The notes beneath the pieces are model-generated. The model searched no databases. It worked only from the letters and a program-made list of their open reading frames with translations, and was not told the DNA's origin. A program made the position numbers and the translations under genes. Positions 47,096-56,886 of a stretch of 64,000 bases of DNA are shown here, in pieces. The stretch lies in contig JAHIVW010000003.1 in the NCBI GenBank assembly GCA_018816245.1, positions 124,001-188,000 of the forward strand, written 5' to 3'. Within the stretch, counting starts at the first letter, position 1, and each line of letters opens with the position of its first letter. This DNA comes from Nanobdellota archaeon (lineage in GTDB: Archaea; Aenigmatarchaeota; Aenigmatarchaeia; QMZP01).

Positions 47096-48561
47096 GCTGC
47101 CTTCTCCTGTGGCCCGAGGATCTTCTGGAGTTTCTCATCGTCTTCCTTGGTCAATCCCGTGGTAATCTCTGCTAACAACGCAAGGTGCTTCCGCAAGCCG
47201 ATGCTTGAGCCTTCCGGTGTTTCTGCAGGACACAGACGGCCCCACTCTGTCGGGTGGGTTTGTCGTGCACGAAAGTGTTCCTGCGTACTTGTTAATGGTG
47301 AAATAATGGAACGCAAATGAGAGATTGTTTTCACATAACTTGAACGGTCAAGACGCTGTGATACGCCTGTTCGTCCACCGATCCAATTTCCTGTTGCGAG
47401 GGATGAGAGGATTTGTTTGGTAACGGCATCCGCTTCTACAATTCCTTGGACACTCGGGGTCTTTCCGCGCTTGATTAGTTTCTGGTAGTTGTAGCTCATC
47501 TTGGCGAGCAGGCCCCATCGGCCAAGGAGAATAGAACGGAACAGTTGCCCAAGGAGTTCACCTGACATGAGCAATCGCTTGTTCCCGTAATGATCAATAT
47601 CGTCCTCCGGGATCATTCCCAGCGAGAGTGAAACCGTTTTCTTAATAACCTTGGCAAGCATCAATGCCTTTTCCTTCCGATGTTCCGGTGTCTGACCGAT
47701 GTGCGGCAGCAGGTATCGGTCGAGAATCTGGCTGACGCGCTCTGCCCGATAATCTTCTTCAACACGCAGCCGGCGGCCGATTGCGTCAATCGCCTCTGCA
47801 ATGGTTGTTGCCTCTTCTTGGTACAGGTTAATGTACAATTCATTGAGAATTTTAGGATCATCGGAAATTGCGGATGCGATGTCGCGGTCGGTTTCAAGGC
47901 CCAACGCCTTGAGCAACGTAAAAATCGGGAGCTTACGGATGTTTGCAAAGGAGATGGTAATCTCTCCGTCCGGTTTGCGCTCCACAAGATGGCGCTGTTT
48001 GAAACCGGCATTTTCCGTGTTGATGCGCACGGTGATTTCACCCTTGCTGCGTTCGAAGATCGGTTTGTTGGTGGTGATCTCTTCAATCAAGACAAGCACA
48101 CGTTCTGTGCCGTTGATGACAAAGTACCCGCCAGGGTCGCCAGGGTCTTCCCCGCGATCGATCAGCTCAGCGTCCGCCAAACCAAATGATGAACAGAGTT
48201 GGCTCTTGACCATAACCGGCAGGTTCCCGATATGCACGCGCTCGGGTTTTTCCTGCACGCCGTTAATGACCGGCGTAATGTTGATATACATAGGTGCAAA
48301 GTACGTGAGGTTTCTGATACGCGCTTCATTTGGATAAATCGATCGCGTTGCGCCGTCTGCTTCTTTCAAGAATGGTTTTTCAACCTTCACCTTTCCGAAA
48401 ATCAGTTTCAATTCTCCGCCTTCGGGATTCAGTGAAATTGTTCCAATCTCATTAATAATATTCTGAACACCATAATTGATGAAGTTGTTGTACGAATCCT
48501 TCTGGAAATTCACCCAACCAATGTCTTGTTCAAACGATCGAAGGAGAGGATCTTGCAACAT
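47092..48561 (-). CDS. rpoB2: RNA polymerase subunit B''
   Basis: GGYFVINGTERVLVLIEE; THPTEWGRLCPAETPEGSSIGLRKHLAL. Confidence 0.97.
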   Translation of the reverse strand: MLQDPLLRSFEQDIGWVNFQKDSYNNFINYGVQNIINEIGTISLNPEGGELKLIFGKVKVEKPFLKEADGATRSIYPNEARIRNLTYFAPMYINITPVINGVQEKPERVHIGNLPVMVKSQLCSSFGLADAELIDRGEDPGDPGGYFVINGTERVLVLIEEITTNKPIFERSKGEITVRINTENAGFKQRHLVERKPDGEITISFANIRKLPIFTLLKALGLETDRDIASAISDDPKILNELYINLYQEEATTIAEAIDAIGRRLRVEEDYRAERVSQILDRYLLPHIGQTPEHRKEKALMLAKVIKKTVSLSLGMIPEDDIDHYGNKRLLMSGELLGQLFRSILLGRWGLLAKMSYNYQKLIKRGKTPSVQGIVEADAVTKQILSSLATGNWIGGRTGVSQRLDRSSYVKTISHLRSIISPLTSTQEHFRARQTHPTEWGRLCPAETPEGSSIGLRKHLALLAEITTGLTKEDDEKLQKILGPQEKAA

Positions 48562-48595
48562 GTTCCACGCTCATACTCTTTCTCGTAATGCGATC

Positions 48596-48832
48596 TTACT
48601 CAGGGATGACGAGCCTAAAATAGATCGCTGTACCTGCAGTTGATGATGTTCGGGTGATGCGGAGCACATCGTCTTTCTTTGCTCCAATCTTCTTGACAAC
48701 AGAATCGGAATCGAGGATCTTGGGAAGATCATTCTTTGTAATATGAAGTTTAGTAAAGAGTTCGTTCTTCTCCTCATCTGAGAGGATTTCATGCTTTGGA
48801 ACAAGTTCGTGTTGCAACAGATCCATAGACAT
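48596..48832 (-). CDS. rpoH: RNA polymerase subunit H (Rpb5)
   Basis: MSMDLLQHELVPKHEILSDEEKNELFTKLHITKNDLPKILDSDSVVKKIGAKKDDVLRITRTS. Confidence 0.93.
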   Translation of the reverse strand: MSMDLLQHELVPKHEILSDEEKNELFTKLHITKNDLPKILDSDSVVKKIGAKKDDVLRITRTSSTAGTAIYFRLVIPE

Positions 48833-48947
48833 CTTGTCGTACCCGTACATCATTGAGGCGCAAGCCGATGGACAGGGCTGGCAAATACCAAGTACAAGCA
48901 AAGTTGGCGGGATATACTTATAAAGGTTTCGTTCATTGCCGATCTGG

Positions 48948-49340
48948 CTAGTCGACTTCGAATTTCTCAATAATGGGCGATTTGGAGAGTTGTTTGAGGA
49001 GGTCATCCATCCGGTCCCCGCAGGCCGAGGTGTCTGCGATCAGGTGCCACTCGAGGAGTTTTCCCTTCCCTAGGGACCGGCTCTCACTCATAATCACATT
49101 CACCTTGTAATCAGCGAAGATGGACATGACCTTGACCATGCTCCCGAGGTAGTCAGGGAGCAGGAGCTTGAACCGGGCTGTCCGCTCCTTCACGAGGGGG
49201 AGGAGCCGCAGCTGCCCTTCGTCACTATCGTGGATCATGAGGATTTCTGTCCCTGGCCCAGCGCTCATCTGTTTTCGAAGGTGCTTGGGGAGGAGAATCC
49301 GCCCTTTTTCATCTAAGGTAACGATATTCGAATGATTCAT
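48948..49340 (-). CDS. AbrB/SpoVT-type DNA-binding domain fused to an ACT-like domain; probable regulator
   Basis: VTLDEKGRILLPKHLRKQMSAGPGTEILMI (AbrB) plus LLLPDYLGSMVKVMSIFADYKVNVIMSESRS (ACT-like). Confidence 0.75.
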   Translation of the reverse strand: MNHSNIVTLDEKGRILLPKHLRKQMSAGPGTEILMIHDSDEGQLRLLPLVKERTARFKLLLPDYLGSMVKVMSIFADYKVNVIMSESRSLGKGKLLEWHLIADTSACGDRMDDLLKQLSKSPIIEKFEVD

Positions 49341-49507
49341 TCAATTCAACCGCCAAACGACCGGTTGTTGACATCCACTACCGGCAATGTTCGACACACC
49401 CGACCGTACGTGATCGAGAAGCTAAGATAGGTCATACAGGGTATTAAAGATTCCTTTTTTCGGGAGTACAATCTCAAAAGGTGGGAACATACCAACAACT
49501 GGGAAGT

Positions 49508-49580
49508 GAGTCCGGAGGGATTTGAACCCTCGACCCGTCGGTTAAGAGCCGACTGCTCTACCAGGCTGAGCTACGGACCC
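49508..49580 (-). tRNA. tRNA-Lys (CTT)
   Basis: GGGTCCG/CGGACTC acceptor; GTCGG-CTCTTAA-CCGAC anticodon arm; GGGTTCAAATCCC T-arm. Confidence 0.93.
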
Positions 49581-49638
49581 AATGTTCGTGTATTCACTCT
49601 CCTGTCTATATAAAATACGAACTGTCCAATACTAGCGA

Positions 49639-50856
49639 ATGGTAAAGAAACCCGAAACCTCACTCTTCGTCCCTGAAGTGAATATCGGGATGGTCGGCCA
49701 CGTCGACCACGGCAAGACCACTCTCACCCAGGCCCTTTCCGGCCGCTGGACAGGAACCCATTCTGAGGAAATCAAGCGGGGCATCACCATCAGGATTGGG
49801 TATGCTAATGTCACGATCTACAGGAGTGGTGACACCTACTGGTTCAGTGACACACTCCCTGATGGAAAGAAGGCAGAGCCGGTGCGAACAATCTCTATTG
49901 TTGATGCTCCTGGCCACGAAACCTTGATGACCACTATGATTTCTGGCGCGTCCCTGATGGATGGTGCCATTCTCGTTATTTCTGCGAACGATCACTGTCC
50001 GCAGCCACAGACCCGCGAGCACCTGACCGCACTCGAAATCATGAAACTCACCAAGATCATTGTGGTGCAGAACAAGATCGACCTGGTCACGCCTGAAGAA
50101 GCGAAGAAAAATTACCAGCAAATCAAGGCATTCTTACAAGGTAGTGTCGCGGAACACGCCCCAATCATTCCGGTGTCTGCACAGCAGGGAATTAACATTG
50201 ATGCATTGCTGGAGGCAATCCAGGAACAGATCCCGACCCCAACCCGTGACACAACAAAACCAACACGCATGCTGATCGCCCGAAGCTTTGATGTGAACAA
50301 ACCCGGGACGCCGATTGCGAAGCTCAAGGGAGGAGTGCTTGGCGGGAGCCTGGTTGCTGGCGAACTCCACGAACAGGATGAAGTGGAAATCAAGCCGGGA
50401 ATCAAGGTGAAGGATGCGTACCAATCCTTGACAACAATGGTTCGGGGGCTCCAGAAAGGAAAGGACAACATCTCAACAGCAGGCCCTGGCGGGCTGCTCG
50501 GCGTTTCGACCGGGCTTGACCCGTCCCTGACCCGGTCTGATTCCCTTGCCGGGAACATGCTGGCAAAGAAGGGAACGCTTCCTGATCCGGTGACCGTGCT
50601 GACGATCAAGCCGCACCTGATTGACCGGGTGATCGGGTCCAAGGAAGAACGCACGGTTGACCCCATTAAGATGGGGGATGTGCTGCTGTTGACCGCGGGG
50701 ATTTCCAGGACCATCGGGTCAGTGACCAAGGTCGGGGGCGGAAAGGCGACCGCGACGCTGAAAATTCCGCTTGTTGTTGACCAAGATGAGCGCATTGCGA
50801 TTTCTCGCCAAGTGCTCGGGCGGTGGCGCTTGATCGGCTGGGGCGAAGTGGCGTAA
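49639..50856 (+). CDS. eif2g: Translation initiation factor aIF2 subunit gamma
   Basis: NIGMVGHVDHGKTTLTQALSGRWTGTHSEEIKRGITIRIGYA; VDAPGHETLMTTMISGAS; NKIDLV. Confidence 0.96.
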   Translation: MVKKPETSLFVPEVNIGMVGHVDHGKTTLTQALSGRWTGTHSEEIKRGITIRIGYANVTIYRSGDTYWFSDTLPDGKKAEPVRTISIVDAPGHETLMTTMISGASLMDGAILVISANDHCPQPQTREHLTALEIMKLTKIIVVQNKIDLVTPEEAKKNYQQIKAFLQGSVAEHAPIIPVSAQQGINIDALLEAIQEQIPTPTRDTTKPTRMLIARSFDVNKPGTPIAKLKGGVLGGSLVAGELHEQDEVEIKPGIKVKDAYQSLTTMVRGLQKGKDNISTAGPGGLLGVSTGLDPSLTRSDSLAGNMLAKKGTLPDPVTVLTIKPHLIDRVIGSKEERTVDPIKMGDVLLLTAGISRTIGSVTKVGGGKATATLKIPLVVDQDERIAISRQVLGRWRLIGWGEVA

Positions 50857-52251
50857 CTACTTTTCGGCAATCAGTTTGATTTGACAGAGTTCGCGGAATC
50901 CGGCAACGCCGTGATCGCGCCCCATGCCTGACTGTTTATAGCCGCCGAATGGGTTGCATGGATGCCAACGATCGCCATTGTTAATCTCGACTGTTCCGGC
51001 ATCGATACGCGAAGCAACGCGCTGTGCGCGTGTAGCGTCTTTTGAGAAAATACGGGCACCGAGGCCATAGAGGGTATCGTTCGCAAGCTCGATAGCCTCT
51101 TCTTCTGTCTTGAACGGAACGATCGGCAAAACGGGACCAAAAACTTCTTCCTTCCAGACGCGCATATTCCGTGTCACATTCGTGAGAATGGTTGGTTCAT
51201 AAAATGCACCATCGAGTGTTGTCAGTGGTTTTCCGCCCGTGACCACCGTCGCGCCTTTTTTGATCGCGTCGGCGACCTGATCGTTCAGAAGATCGACCTG
51301 CCGCTTCGCAACCAAGCTTCCAATGTCCGTTTTCTCATCTGTCGGGTCTCCTACAACCTTCGTCTTGACGAGAGCCGTGAGCTTGTCAACGGTCTCGTTG
51401 AACAATGATTCGTGAACAATCACCCGCTTGAGAGCATCACAAACTTGTCCACAGTTCAGGAACCGGCCGCCGTACAGCATTGGCACGACTTCGTTGAGAT
51501 CAACATCCTCGAAGATCACGGCGGGGCTTGAGCCGCCCATCTCAAGAACAGCCTTGATGAATTTCCGTGCCACGATTTCGTACAACAGCCTCCCGACCTT
51601 TGTGCTGCCGGTAAACCAGATAAGGTTCACAGCAGCTTCAGCGATTTTTTTGCCGACATCACTGGCGCCGTACACCTCTGAAAACACACCTTGGGGAAGC
51701 TTGTGCCTGTTCATGACGTCTTCAATGAACTTTCCCATCAACGGGCATTCCTCAGAAATCTTGAAGATGACAGTGTTCCCCGCGACCAAGTTTGGAATGA
51801 CACCCCAGACAAACATAGTGAACGGGAAATTCCATGGGACGATGACCGCTGCTGTTCCGAATGGTTCGTACACAATCCGATTCAGTGCTGTACCGTCTTT
51901 CATGGTAATCTCGTCGGCTAGTGACTGTTCCCCGTTCTCCAGGGCCCACGAGAACTTGAAAAGCGCACTCTCAATCTCTGCTCTGCTTTCTGAAAGCGGC
52001 TTCCCAATCTCGTCCGTTGTGAGCACGGCAAGCTCGTCTTTCTTTGAGGCAAACTCCTCATAGATCGGCTTAAGCAGCGCAATCCGCTTCCTGATGCCTA
52101 GTTCCTTCCATGCGAGCTTCGCCTTATTGGCCATCGCAATCTTTCTCTCAATCTCACTGTCGGAGGATACCGCCACCTTCCCGAGAACAGCGTACCCCTT
52201 CGCGGGGTTTGTTGAGACAAGTTCACGTACCATGTGCAACAATTCATCCAC
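50857..52251 (-). CDS. Aldehyde dehydrogenase family protein (succinate-semialdehyde-like)
   Basis: VIVPWNFPFTMFVWGVIPNLVAGNTVIFK; VLEMGGSSPAVIFEDVDL; NCGQVCDALKRVIV; GMGRDHGVAGFRELCQIK. Confidence 0.92.
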   Translation of the reverse strand: MDELLHMVRELVSTNPAKGYAVLGKVAVSSDSEIERKIAMANKAKLAWKELGIRKRIALLKPIYEEFASKKDELAVLTTDEIGKPLSESRAEIESALFKFSWALENGEQSLADEITMKDGTALNRIVYEPFGTAAVIVPWNFPFTMFVWGVIPNLVAGNTVIFKISEECPLMGKFIEDVMNRHKLPQGVFSEVYGASDVGKKIAEAAVNLIWFTGSTKVGRLLYEIVARKFIKAVLEMGGSSPAVIFEDVDLNEVVPMLYGGRFLNCGQVCDALKRVIVHESLFNETVDKLTALVKTKVVGDPTDEKTDIGSLVAKRQVDLLNDQVADAIKKGATVVTGGKPLTTLDGAFYEPTILTNVTRNMRVWKEEVFGPVLPIVPFKTEEEAIELANDTLYGLGARIFSKDATRAQRVASRIDAGTVEINNGDRWHPCNPFGGYKQSGMGRDHGVAGFRELCQIKLIAEK

Positions 52252-52277
52252 AACTTAATAAGAGTATACAGGATTCC

Positions 52278-52553
52278 CTATGTTCGAACATGTACCCACA
52301 CCTTCCCGATGATCTCCTTTTTTGGAACCGGCCCGAACCGCCGCGAATCAACGCTTTTTGTTTTGTTGTCGCCTTCGACGACAATACGATCGCCACGAAT
52401 CTGAACAATCCGTTTCAACAGCCGCTTCGTTTCGTGCTCAAGAACAACGACGTCACCGACGCGGAGCGTCGTGACTTGCCGAACCAGGAGAAGATCCCCT
52501 GGCCTGAATGCCGGGAGCATGCTTTCGTCCTCGACACGGAACCGCTTGAGCAT
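52278..52553 (-). CDS. S24/S26-type peptidase, SodX-like (putative NiSOD maturation protease)
   Basis: VEDESMLPAFRPGDLLLV...LLKRIVQIRGDRIVVEGDN Ser/Lys dyad pattern; directly downstream of SodN; no obvious TM. Confidence 0.82.
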   Translation of the reverse strand: MLKRFRVEDESMLPAFRPGDLLLVRQVTTLRVGDVVVLEHETKRLLKRIVQIRGDRIVVEGDNKTKSVDSRRFGPVPKKEIIGKVWVHVRT

Positions 52554-52557
52554 AGCC

Positions 52558-53034
52558 CTACAGCTTCGGGTACACCAGCTCTGCCTTCGTCGGATACGGC
52601 GCTGCCACCCGTGTTGTTTCCACACCCTTGGTCTTCCAGAAGATCTCGGCAATGGTGTTCACGGCATCGAGCAGGTTTTGTGCCGCCTGCTTGTCCGCGG
52701 TCTGCCGCGCTGCTGACCCTGTTTGCATGACCTTCCAGACGAGCTCGTGTAAGTTCGGGAACTGCTTCAGATGGTCAGGTTTGAAGTAGTCGCCCCAGAG
52801 GATGCGGACCTCGTGCTTCGCAAGTTCTGCGTGCTCTTCCTTGATGGCAATGAGCCTGGCAATCTTGTGGTTGTCTCCTTTACTTTCCTCGATCAGGGTT
52901 GCCATCCTGAGCACGGTGTGTGCTGCAAGCTGGGCAATGTGCGGGTCATAGACCCCGCAGGGAATGTCACAATGGGCGTAGACTGGTTCTGCTGGTGCGA
53001 TATTTTCAAGGAATCGCAAAAGTGTTCGAATCAT
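52558..53034 (-). CDS. sodN: Nickel-containing superoxide dismutase
   Basis: Ni-hook HCDIPCGVYDP after a 20-aa leader; HKIARLIAIKEEHAELAKHEVRILWGDYFKPDHL. Confidence 0.95.
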   Translation of the reverse strand: MIRTLLRFLENIAPAEPVYAHCDIPCGVYDPHIAQLAAHTVLRMATLIEESKGDNHKIARLIAIKEEHAELAKHEVRILWGDYFKPDHLKQFPNLHELVWKVMQTGSAARQTADKQAAQNLLDAVNTIAEIFWKTKGVETTRVAAPYPTKAELVYPKL

Positions 53035-53088
53035 GATTGCCCTTTGGATTGAATCTTTTAAAGGGCATGTTGAATTCTTCGACTCGTG

Positions 53089-54120
53089 TTATGGCACGCA
53101 GTACACCCGCCAGCGGCCTTCCCCGGTCGCACTAATCGCCTTGTAGCGGATCAACCGTTCCAGATACTTCCGGATCGTTCGTTCATTAATAACGTCGAGC
53201 TGCTGTTCTTGGCTCTGCTGTTTGAAGAGCATGTAGAGCTCGTCCGGTTTCACGGTCTTCTTCTCCGCGATGATCGCCAGCAGGAGTTTCTGGTGGTCGT
53301 TCAGCCGCTCCAGTGCCTCCCGCTGTTCCTGTTTCGTAAACCACTCGTAGGCCATGCCAATCGCGCCCTCAGGAATCTTCGTCAAGTCCTTTCGTTCCGC
53401 GTCTTCAGCAAGCGACCGCAACGTTGCCAGGGCGATCCGCGCATCGCCTTTTGCCAACGCAGCAACGCGTCGGACCTGGTTGTGCGTCACAGTTTCAGGA
53501 AGCATTCCCCATTCTGCACGATCCCACAAAATGTCTGCCAATTCATCAATGCCATAGGAAGGAAAATCAATCCGGTCTGCCCCCATGAGCCGCGACTGTA
53601 CCCGGTCATCGAGGTCACCGATAACGGTTTCGTGGTTCCCGATCAGCAGTAAGCAGACATTCGCATGCTGCACAAGGTCATACAAAACCCGATCGTCCTC
53701 GAGTTGGTCGATTTCATCAAGGATGATGACTGCTGTTTTCTTCGCAACCTTCCGCTCCAAAATTGCGAGCAACTCATCAACCGGCGTCCCTTTGCGGTGG
53801 ACAGAAAGAATCTCCCCCATCTCCTGTAAAAGTGTGTAAAGAATGTTGAATCTCGTTGAATACGACCAGCAGTTGATGTAGCACCCGTACACTGAAACCT
53901 GTTTCTTGAGTTCTTCGAGGACATACCGTGCCATTGACGTCTTCCCGGTTCCCGGTGGGCCGAACAAAAACATATTCCTGGGAGGTTGCTCATCAAGCAA
54001 TGGTGCAAGATTATCCCGGATGACCTTGAGTTGTCCATCCCGATGAATGATTCTGCTAGGAATGAACTGTTCGGTTAACACCCGTAAGTCTTTAATGATC
54101 GTTGCGTGCGTGTCCCACAT
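53089..54120 (-). CDS. cdc6: Orc1/Cdc6-type replication initiator
   Basis: MFLFGPPGTGKTSMARYVLEEL; VIILDEIDQLEDDRVLYDL; C-terminal winged helix. Confidence 0.93.
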   Translation of the reverse strand: MWDTHATIIKDLRVLTEQFIPSRIIHRDGQLKVIRDNLAPLLDEQPPRNMFLFGPPGTGKTSMARYVLEELKKQVSVYGCYINCWSYSTRFNILYTLLQEMGEILSVHRKGTPVDELLAILERKVAKKTAVIILDEIDQLEDDRVLYDLVQHANVCLLLIGNHETVIGDLDDRVQSRLMGADRIDFPSYGIDELADILWDRAEWGMLPETVTHNQVRRVAALAKGDARIALATLRSLAEDAERKDLTKIPEGAIGMAYEWFTKQEQREALERLNDHQKLLLAIIAEKKTVKPDELYMLFKQQSQEQQLDVINERTIRKYLERLIRYKAISATGEGRWRVYCVP

Positions 54121-54216
54121 ACTGGAACATTCGTCATGCCGCTATAAAACCATTCAGAAGCATCGGGCCACCAGGGCCGATACCCCTTTATCTGGCATTC
54201 TCTCCAATTGGTCTCC

Positions 54217-56886
54217 ATGCCGAAGGAGGCGTGGTACCAACGTTCCTCCAAAGAAACGCTCTCCCTCCTTGGAACCAGCCAGGACGGCCTTTCAGAGCAT
54301 GACGTTGTGAAACGCCGGGAACAGTATGGTCCCAATACCCTGAAAGAGAAGAAGCCCCAAAGCGCGGTTGTCCTGTTCCTCCACCAGTTCAAAAATTTCC
54401 TCATTCTCATCCTCTTGTTTGCAACAGCCTTCTCAGCATTGATCGGTGAACTGACAGACGCTGCTATTATCATCACCATTGTTGTCCTTAACGCGATTTT
54501 TGGGTTTGTTCAGGAGACCCGGGCCGAGAAGGCAATTGCCGCGCTCAAAAAGCTCGCTGCACCGAAAACCATTGTCCGGCGAGATGGAACAGAAAAGGAA
54601 ATCCCCAGCAGCGAGCTTGTCCCCGGTGATATCGTCCTCATCGAAGAAGGGACCAAGATTCCTGCGGATATTCGACTGCTCGAGACCGTGAACCTGAAGG
54701 TTGACGAAGCGTCCTTAACAGGAGAATCAATTCCGGTGACCAAAGATGTGGACCCAATTGTGAAAGCAGAGCTCGCGGACAGGACAAATATGTGCTTCAT
54801 GGGCACCATGGCAACCTATGGCCGCGGTGTTGGTGTTGTTGTTGAAACCGGGATGAACACCCAGATCGGGAAGATCGCCAATATGATCGCTGAAGCCGGC
54901 GAGAAGCAGACGCCGCTCCAAAAACGGCTTGGCCACTTCGGCCGGTCGCTGGGCATCCTGATCCTCGGCATCTCCCTGCTGGTGATTCTGGTCGGGGTCA
55001 TGTTCGGGTATGACGGCCTCCAGATGATCCTGACGGGCATCTCCCTTGCGGTTGCGGCTATTCCTGAAGGCCTCCCTGCGGTCGTGACCGTGACCCTAGC
55101 GCTCGGTCTCCAGCGACTCTCGAAGCGAAACGCAATCATGCGCCGCCTGGGCGCTGTTGAAACCCTCGGATCCACAAGTGTGATTTGTTCTGATAAGACC
55201 GGCACCTTGACCAAAGGGGAGATGACCGTTCGCTCAATCTGGGTAAACAATCGAACGATTACCGTGACCGGCAAAGGGTACGAAGCAACTGGTGCCTTCT
55301 TCGAAGAAAAGAAGAAACTCGATCCACGAAAGGAAAGCGTCCTCTATACTTTGTTACAGGCAGGCGCACTGTGTAATAATGCAACGTACCGAAACAATGC
55401 GATTTTTGGAGATCCCACCGAAGGTGCCTTGCTCGTGGCTGCAACCAAAGCGATGCGGCTGGACGTCTTACAAAACTCCTATCCCCGCGTTGGGGAAGTT
55501 CCCTTTTCCTCGGAACGGAAGCGGATGACTACTATCCACAAAACAGCACATAACAAACTCATTACCTACAGTAAAGGGGCGCCGGAAGTGATCCTTGAGC
55601 GCTGTACCCATGTCTTGCAAGGGAACCATCCTGTGAAGTTAACGCCGCTCCTCCGAAAGGACATCCTTGAGGCGAACAAGAATCTCGCAAACCAGGCGCT
55701 CCGCGTTCTTGCATTTGCCTACCGGCCTGTTCTCGCCAAAGAGCAACATAATGAAAGTCTTGAACGCCAGCTGATTTTCCTCGGTCTGCAAGGCATGATC
55801 GATCCTCCGCGGAAAGATATTGAAGAGAGCATTCTCCAATGTACCCGCGCCGGGATCCGGGTGATTATGATCACTGGCGATCATCAGAACACCGCTGTGG
55901 CAATTGCAAACGAGCTGAATATCAAGAGCAGCGGGGTTCTCTCTGGTGCAGACATTGAGGCGCTTTCTGACAAAGACTTTGTCAAGGCCGTCCGGACGGT
56001 CTCGGTGTATGCACGGGTTAATCCAGAGCACAAGGTTCGTATTGTGAATGCACTGAAGCAGCAGGGTCTTGTCTGTGCGATGACCGGCGACGGCGTGAAC
56101 GACGCGCCAGCGCTGAAAGTTGCTGATATCGGCGTTGCCATGGGAATCAAGGGAACTGATGTTGCAAAAGAAGCATCAGATATGGTGCTTGCTGATGACA
56201 ACTTTACCAGCATTGTCTCTGCTGTTGAGGAAGGCCGCGCAATCTACGATAACATCATGAAGTTTATCTTGTATTTGCTCTCGAGCAACATCGCCGAAGT
56301 CTTGATCGTGCTTCTTGCATTCTTCATTTCGCCGATGCTCGGTGTTTTGGCGATCCCGCTCCTCGCGGTTCACCTCTTGTGGATCAACCTGGTGACAGAC
56401 GGATTACCGGCGCTGGCGCTCGGTGTTGACCCACCAGAAAAGAATATCATGAAACGACCGCCCCGTGATGCACAAGAGAATATCCTTTCACGGCGAAACT
56501 TCGCCTTCATCCTCGTGACCGGAATGATCGTCACGATTGGAACACTGTTCCTGTTCTATCAGGATCTTCCGAAAGGGATCCACCACGCCCAGACAACAGC
56601 GTTCACAGCGCTCGTGATCTACGAATTGTTGAATGTCTTCAACAGTCGGGCTATTCATTCCTTTGTCTTCACGAAGGCCATGTTTGCGAATCACAAACTC
56701 TTGCTCGCGATCGGCGCGTCGTTCACCCTCCATCTCGTTGTGCTGTACTTTCCACCCTTAGCAGCGGCCTTTGAAGTCGTGCCGCTTACGCTTCTTGACT
56801 GGGGAGAGATTGCCCTCTTTTCCTTGTCTGTTTTACTTGCTGGCCTGGTGTTTGGCTGGAAGAACCGGACGCCCGCATGTTCCTGA
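54217..56886 (+). CDS. P-type cation-transporting ATPase (calcium-type, P2)
   Basis: VAAIPEGLPAVVTVTLALG; SVICSDKTGTLTKGEMTV; MTGDGVNDAPALKVADIGVAMGIKGTDVAKEASDMVLADDNF. Confidence 0.95.
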   Translation: MPKEAWYQRSSKETLSLLGTSQDGLSEHDVVKRREQYGPNTLKEKKPQSAVVLFLHQFKNFLILILLFATAFSALIGELTDAAIIITIVVLNAIFGFVQETRAEKAIAALKKLAAPKTIVRRDGTEKEIPSSELVPGDIVLIEEGTKIPADIRLLETVNLKVDEASLTGESIPVTKDVDPIVKAELADRTNMCFMGTMATYGRGVGVVVETGMNTQIGKIANMIAEAGEKQTPLQKRLGHFGRSLGILILGISLLVILVGVMFGYDGLQMILTGISLAVAAIPEGLPAVVTVTLALGLQRLSKRNAIMRRLGAVETLGSTSVICSDKTGTLTKGEMTVRSIWVNNRTITVTGKGYEATGAFFEEKKKLDPRKESVLYTLLQAGALCNNATYRNNAIFGDPTEGALLVAATKAMRLDVLQNSYPRVGEVPFSSERKRMTTIHKTAHNKLITYSKGAPEVILERCTHVLQGNHPVKLTPLLRKDILEANKNLANQALRVLAFAYRPVLAKEQHNESLERQLIFLGLQGMIDPPRKDIEESILQCTRAGIRVIMITGDHQNTAVAIANELNIKSSGVLSGADIEALSDKDFVKAVRTVSVYARVNPEHKVRIVNALKQQGLVCAMTGDGVNDAPALKVADIGVAMGIKGTDVAKEASDMVLADDNFTSIVSAVEEGRAIYDNIMKFILYLLSSNIAEVLIVLLAFFISPMLGVLAIPLLAVHLLWINLVTDGLPALALGVDPPEKNIMKRPPRDAQENILSRRNFAFILVTGMIVTIGTLFLFYQDLPKGIHHAQTTAFTALVIYELLNVFNSRAIHSFVFTKAMFANHKLLLAIGASFTLHLVVLYFPPLAAAFEVVPLTLLDWGEIALFSLSVLLAGLVFGWKNRTPACS

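Noticed and set aside
54121-54216. Possible replication origin between cdc6 and the P-type ATPase gene
   Set aside because: The gap is only about 96 bp. I see no repeated ORB-like elements or AT-rich unwinding tract, only an imperfect GGGCC dyad. Orc1/Cdc6 linkage alone is not enough to call an origin.
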